Source of the DNA: Gammaproteobacteria bacterium
GTDB lineage: Bacteria > Pseudomonadota > Gammaproteobacteria > SZUA-229
Length of the DNA stretch: 5,306 nucleotides
NCBI GenBank assembly: GCA_016191795.1
Contig: JACPVK010000430.1
Span: 1-5,306, forward strand
Reading direction: 5' to 3'
Part shown: positions 4,124 through 5,306 of the stretch, in pieces
Layout of the letters: the number at the start of each line of letters is the position of its first letter
Numbering within the stretch: the stretch's first letter is position 1
Translations under genes and position numbers: made by a program
The notes under the pieces: model-generated
Seen by the model: the letters and a program-made list of their open reading frames with translations, nothing else
What the model was told of the DNA's origin: nothing
The model's database searches: none

Positions 4124-5306
4124 TCATAATTGATCAAGCTCATTCAGATTGTATTGCATGACGCTGGTGGTTTCATTTTCATAGACTTCGCCGGCCAGGC
4201 GCATAACTTCATCCAGGCTGGTAATGCCGTTTGCCGCACTGTCTAGTGCATTATATAAAAGCGGTATATAGGCTTTGTTATTTTTAACGGCATCGGAGAA
4301 AGCGGTGATATTGCTATTGCGTAACGCTTCCAGCATGGCTTCATCCGGTTCGATCATTTCGTAAATACCTATCCGTCCATGGTAACCGGTATTGTTACAA
4401 TGTGAGCAGCCATTGCCTTTGAAAAATTGTGTTGAGGTATAACGATTATTTCCAATGCTTTTTAGCCATGCTATCTGTTGCTGGTTGGGCTGATCTACCT
4501 GGGAACAGCTATCGCAAATTCTGCGTAATAAACGTTGCGCAATGACTGCGCGCAAGGCCGAAGCGATCAGATAGCCTTCCGTGCCCATATCAAGCAATCG
4601 TTCGAGCGTGTGCCGTGCGTCATTGGTGTGCAGTGTCGATAGTACAAGGTGGCCGGTCATGGCAGCGCGCAGCCCGATCTCTACAGTAGTCTGGTCGCGC
4701 ATTTCCCCGATAAGGATAATATCCGGATCCTGACGCAGGGCGGCCCGGAGAATTTGCGGGAAATCCAGGCCGATTTTGCTATTAACCTGAACCTGATTCA
4801 TGCGCGGCAAGCGATATTCCACCGGGTCTTCCGCTGTGATAATTTTGTTTTCAGGTTTATTTATTTCTTTTAATGCAGAGTAAAGCGTCGTGCTTTTTCC
4901 GCTACCGGTTGGGCCGGTGACCAGTACCAGCCCGTGGGGTGCATGAATCACTTTTCGGAAGCGTCGCACGATGTCGTCTGGCATACCCAACCGTTCAAGA
5001 TCCAGCAAGCCGGTGGATTGATCCAGTAACCGCATGACCACCGATTCACCGTATTGCACCGGCATGGTGGAGAGTCGCACATCGACACTATGATCTTTGA
5101 TACGAATATTAAATCGCCCGTCCTGAGGCAGTCTTTTTTCCGAAATATCTATGCCAGCCAGGATTTTTAAACGCATGACCAGTGCGGTGGCAATGCGCTT
5201 TTCATTCATGATTTGTTCGTAAAGTACGCCATCTACGCGTTGTCTGATGCGTAAGACTTTGTCGTCAGGTTCTATGTGAATATCCGAGGCATTCACCTGG
5301 ATGGCA
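4124..5306 (-). CDS. mshE: MshE, pilus extension ATPase (N-terminus cut by window edge)
   Basis: A GspE/PilB-type secretion ATPase lacking its N-terminus. The frame is open to the right edge, with 393 whole residues visible (full-length MshE is about 570, family knowledge). The codon at 5296 is GTG and could look like a start, but it is preceded in frame by A-I-Q and is internal: VNASDIHIEP is the conserved N-terminal ATPase domain motif. Counting from the first whole codon (5305), Walker A GPTGSGKST is 131-139, the Asp box ITAEDPVEY 156-164, Walker B DPDIILIGE 193-201 and the His box GHLVLSTLHTNDA 218-230. Four cysteines, C264, C267, C300 and C303, form the zinc site of GspE-type ATPases. 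The protein drives pilus extension at the cytoplasmic side of the membrane and contacts MshG. The N-terminal MshEN domain that binds cyclic di-GMP in Vibrio MshE lies outside the window, so that property cannot be judged here. The frame ends in TGA, 34 bases before the mshG start. Confidence 0.95.
   Translation of the reverse strand, partial: AIQVNASDIHIEPDDKVLRIRQRVDGVLYEQIMNEKRIATALVMRLKILAGIDISEKRLPQDGRFNIRIKDHSVDVRLSTMPVQYGESVVMRLLDQSTGLLDLERLGMPDDIVRRFRKVIHAPHGLVLVTGPTGSGKSTTLYSALKEINKPENKIITAEDPVEYRLPRMNQVQVNSKIGLDFPQILRAALRQDPDIILIGEMRDQTTVEIGLRAAMTGHLVLSTLHTNDARHTLERLLDMGTEGYLIASALRAVIAQRLLRRICDSCSQVDQPNQQQIAWLKSIGNNRYTSTQFFKGNGCSHCNNTGYHGRIGIYEMIEPDEAMLEALRNSNITAFSDAVKNNKAYIPLLYNALDSAANGITSLDEVMRLAGEVYENETTSVMQYNLNELDQL

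Noticed and set aside
4087..4143. An earlier mshG start at 4143 adding 18 residues.
   Set aside because: No Shine-Dalgarno, overlap with the end of mshE, and the extra residues do not look like the GspF family. The ATG at 4089 gives the usual MATF...GRD start and 407 residues.
19..4873. Plus-strand open frames, such as 19-243, 269-595, 673-1026, 1118-1330, 2601-2849 and 4649-4873.
   Set aside because: All lie opposite well-supported minus-strand pilus genes. None shows a recognisable domain, and the minus-strand frames explain the same bases with clear motifs.
5294..5296. GTG at 5296 as the true start of the mshE-like gene.
   Set aside because: The frame stays open to the window edge, and the residues before it (A-I-Q) continue into the conserved VNASDIHIEP block, so the codon is an internal Val.

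Overview
The window is one stretch of a mannose-sensitive haemagglutinin (MSHA)-type IV pilus locus, with every gene on the minus strand. It reads right to left as mshE (cut by the right edge), mshG, a prepilin-like gene in the mshF position, a four-helix membrane protein, the pilin mshA, mshC, mshD and mshO (cut by the left edge). This order matches the msh clusters of gammaproteobacteria such as Vibrio and Shewanella (E-G-F-B-A-C-D-O). The base composition is intermediate. I therefore infer a gammaproteobacterium, probably aquatic or environmental, but cannot name a genus.

Right part (2866-5306): the motor. MshE is the hexameric ATPase that powers pilus extension, and MshG is the GspF/PilC-type inner-membrane platform on which it acts. 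Middle (1701-2857): a protein with a prepilin N-terminus and, overlapping it by ATGA, an unrecognised 205-residue membrane protein built from two copies of one helix-loop-helix unit. Left part (1-1602): the pilin-type subunits, namely one probable major pilin (MshA-like) followed by the minor pilins MshC, MshD and MshO. Five proteins in the window carry a type III (prepilin peptidase) signal with the G|F-T-L-x-E pattern.

The genes are packed tightly, with three gaps of 34 bases or less and two ATGA overlaps. Two spacers break the pattern, and both flank the pilin gene. The 97-base spacer before it (1604-1700 approximately) holds two small hairpins sharing an 8-base repeat, a weak promoter candidate and the only strong Shine-Dalgarno sequence in the window. 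The 51-base spacer after it holds a strong 13-pair hairpin with one mismatch. This layout suits high expression of the major pilin and reduced read-through into the minor pilins.

No mobile element, RNA gene or CRISPR array was seen. The system itself is known. The least-described parts are the duplicated membrane protein, the prepilin-like protein before it, and the RNA structures around the pilin gene.
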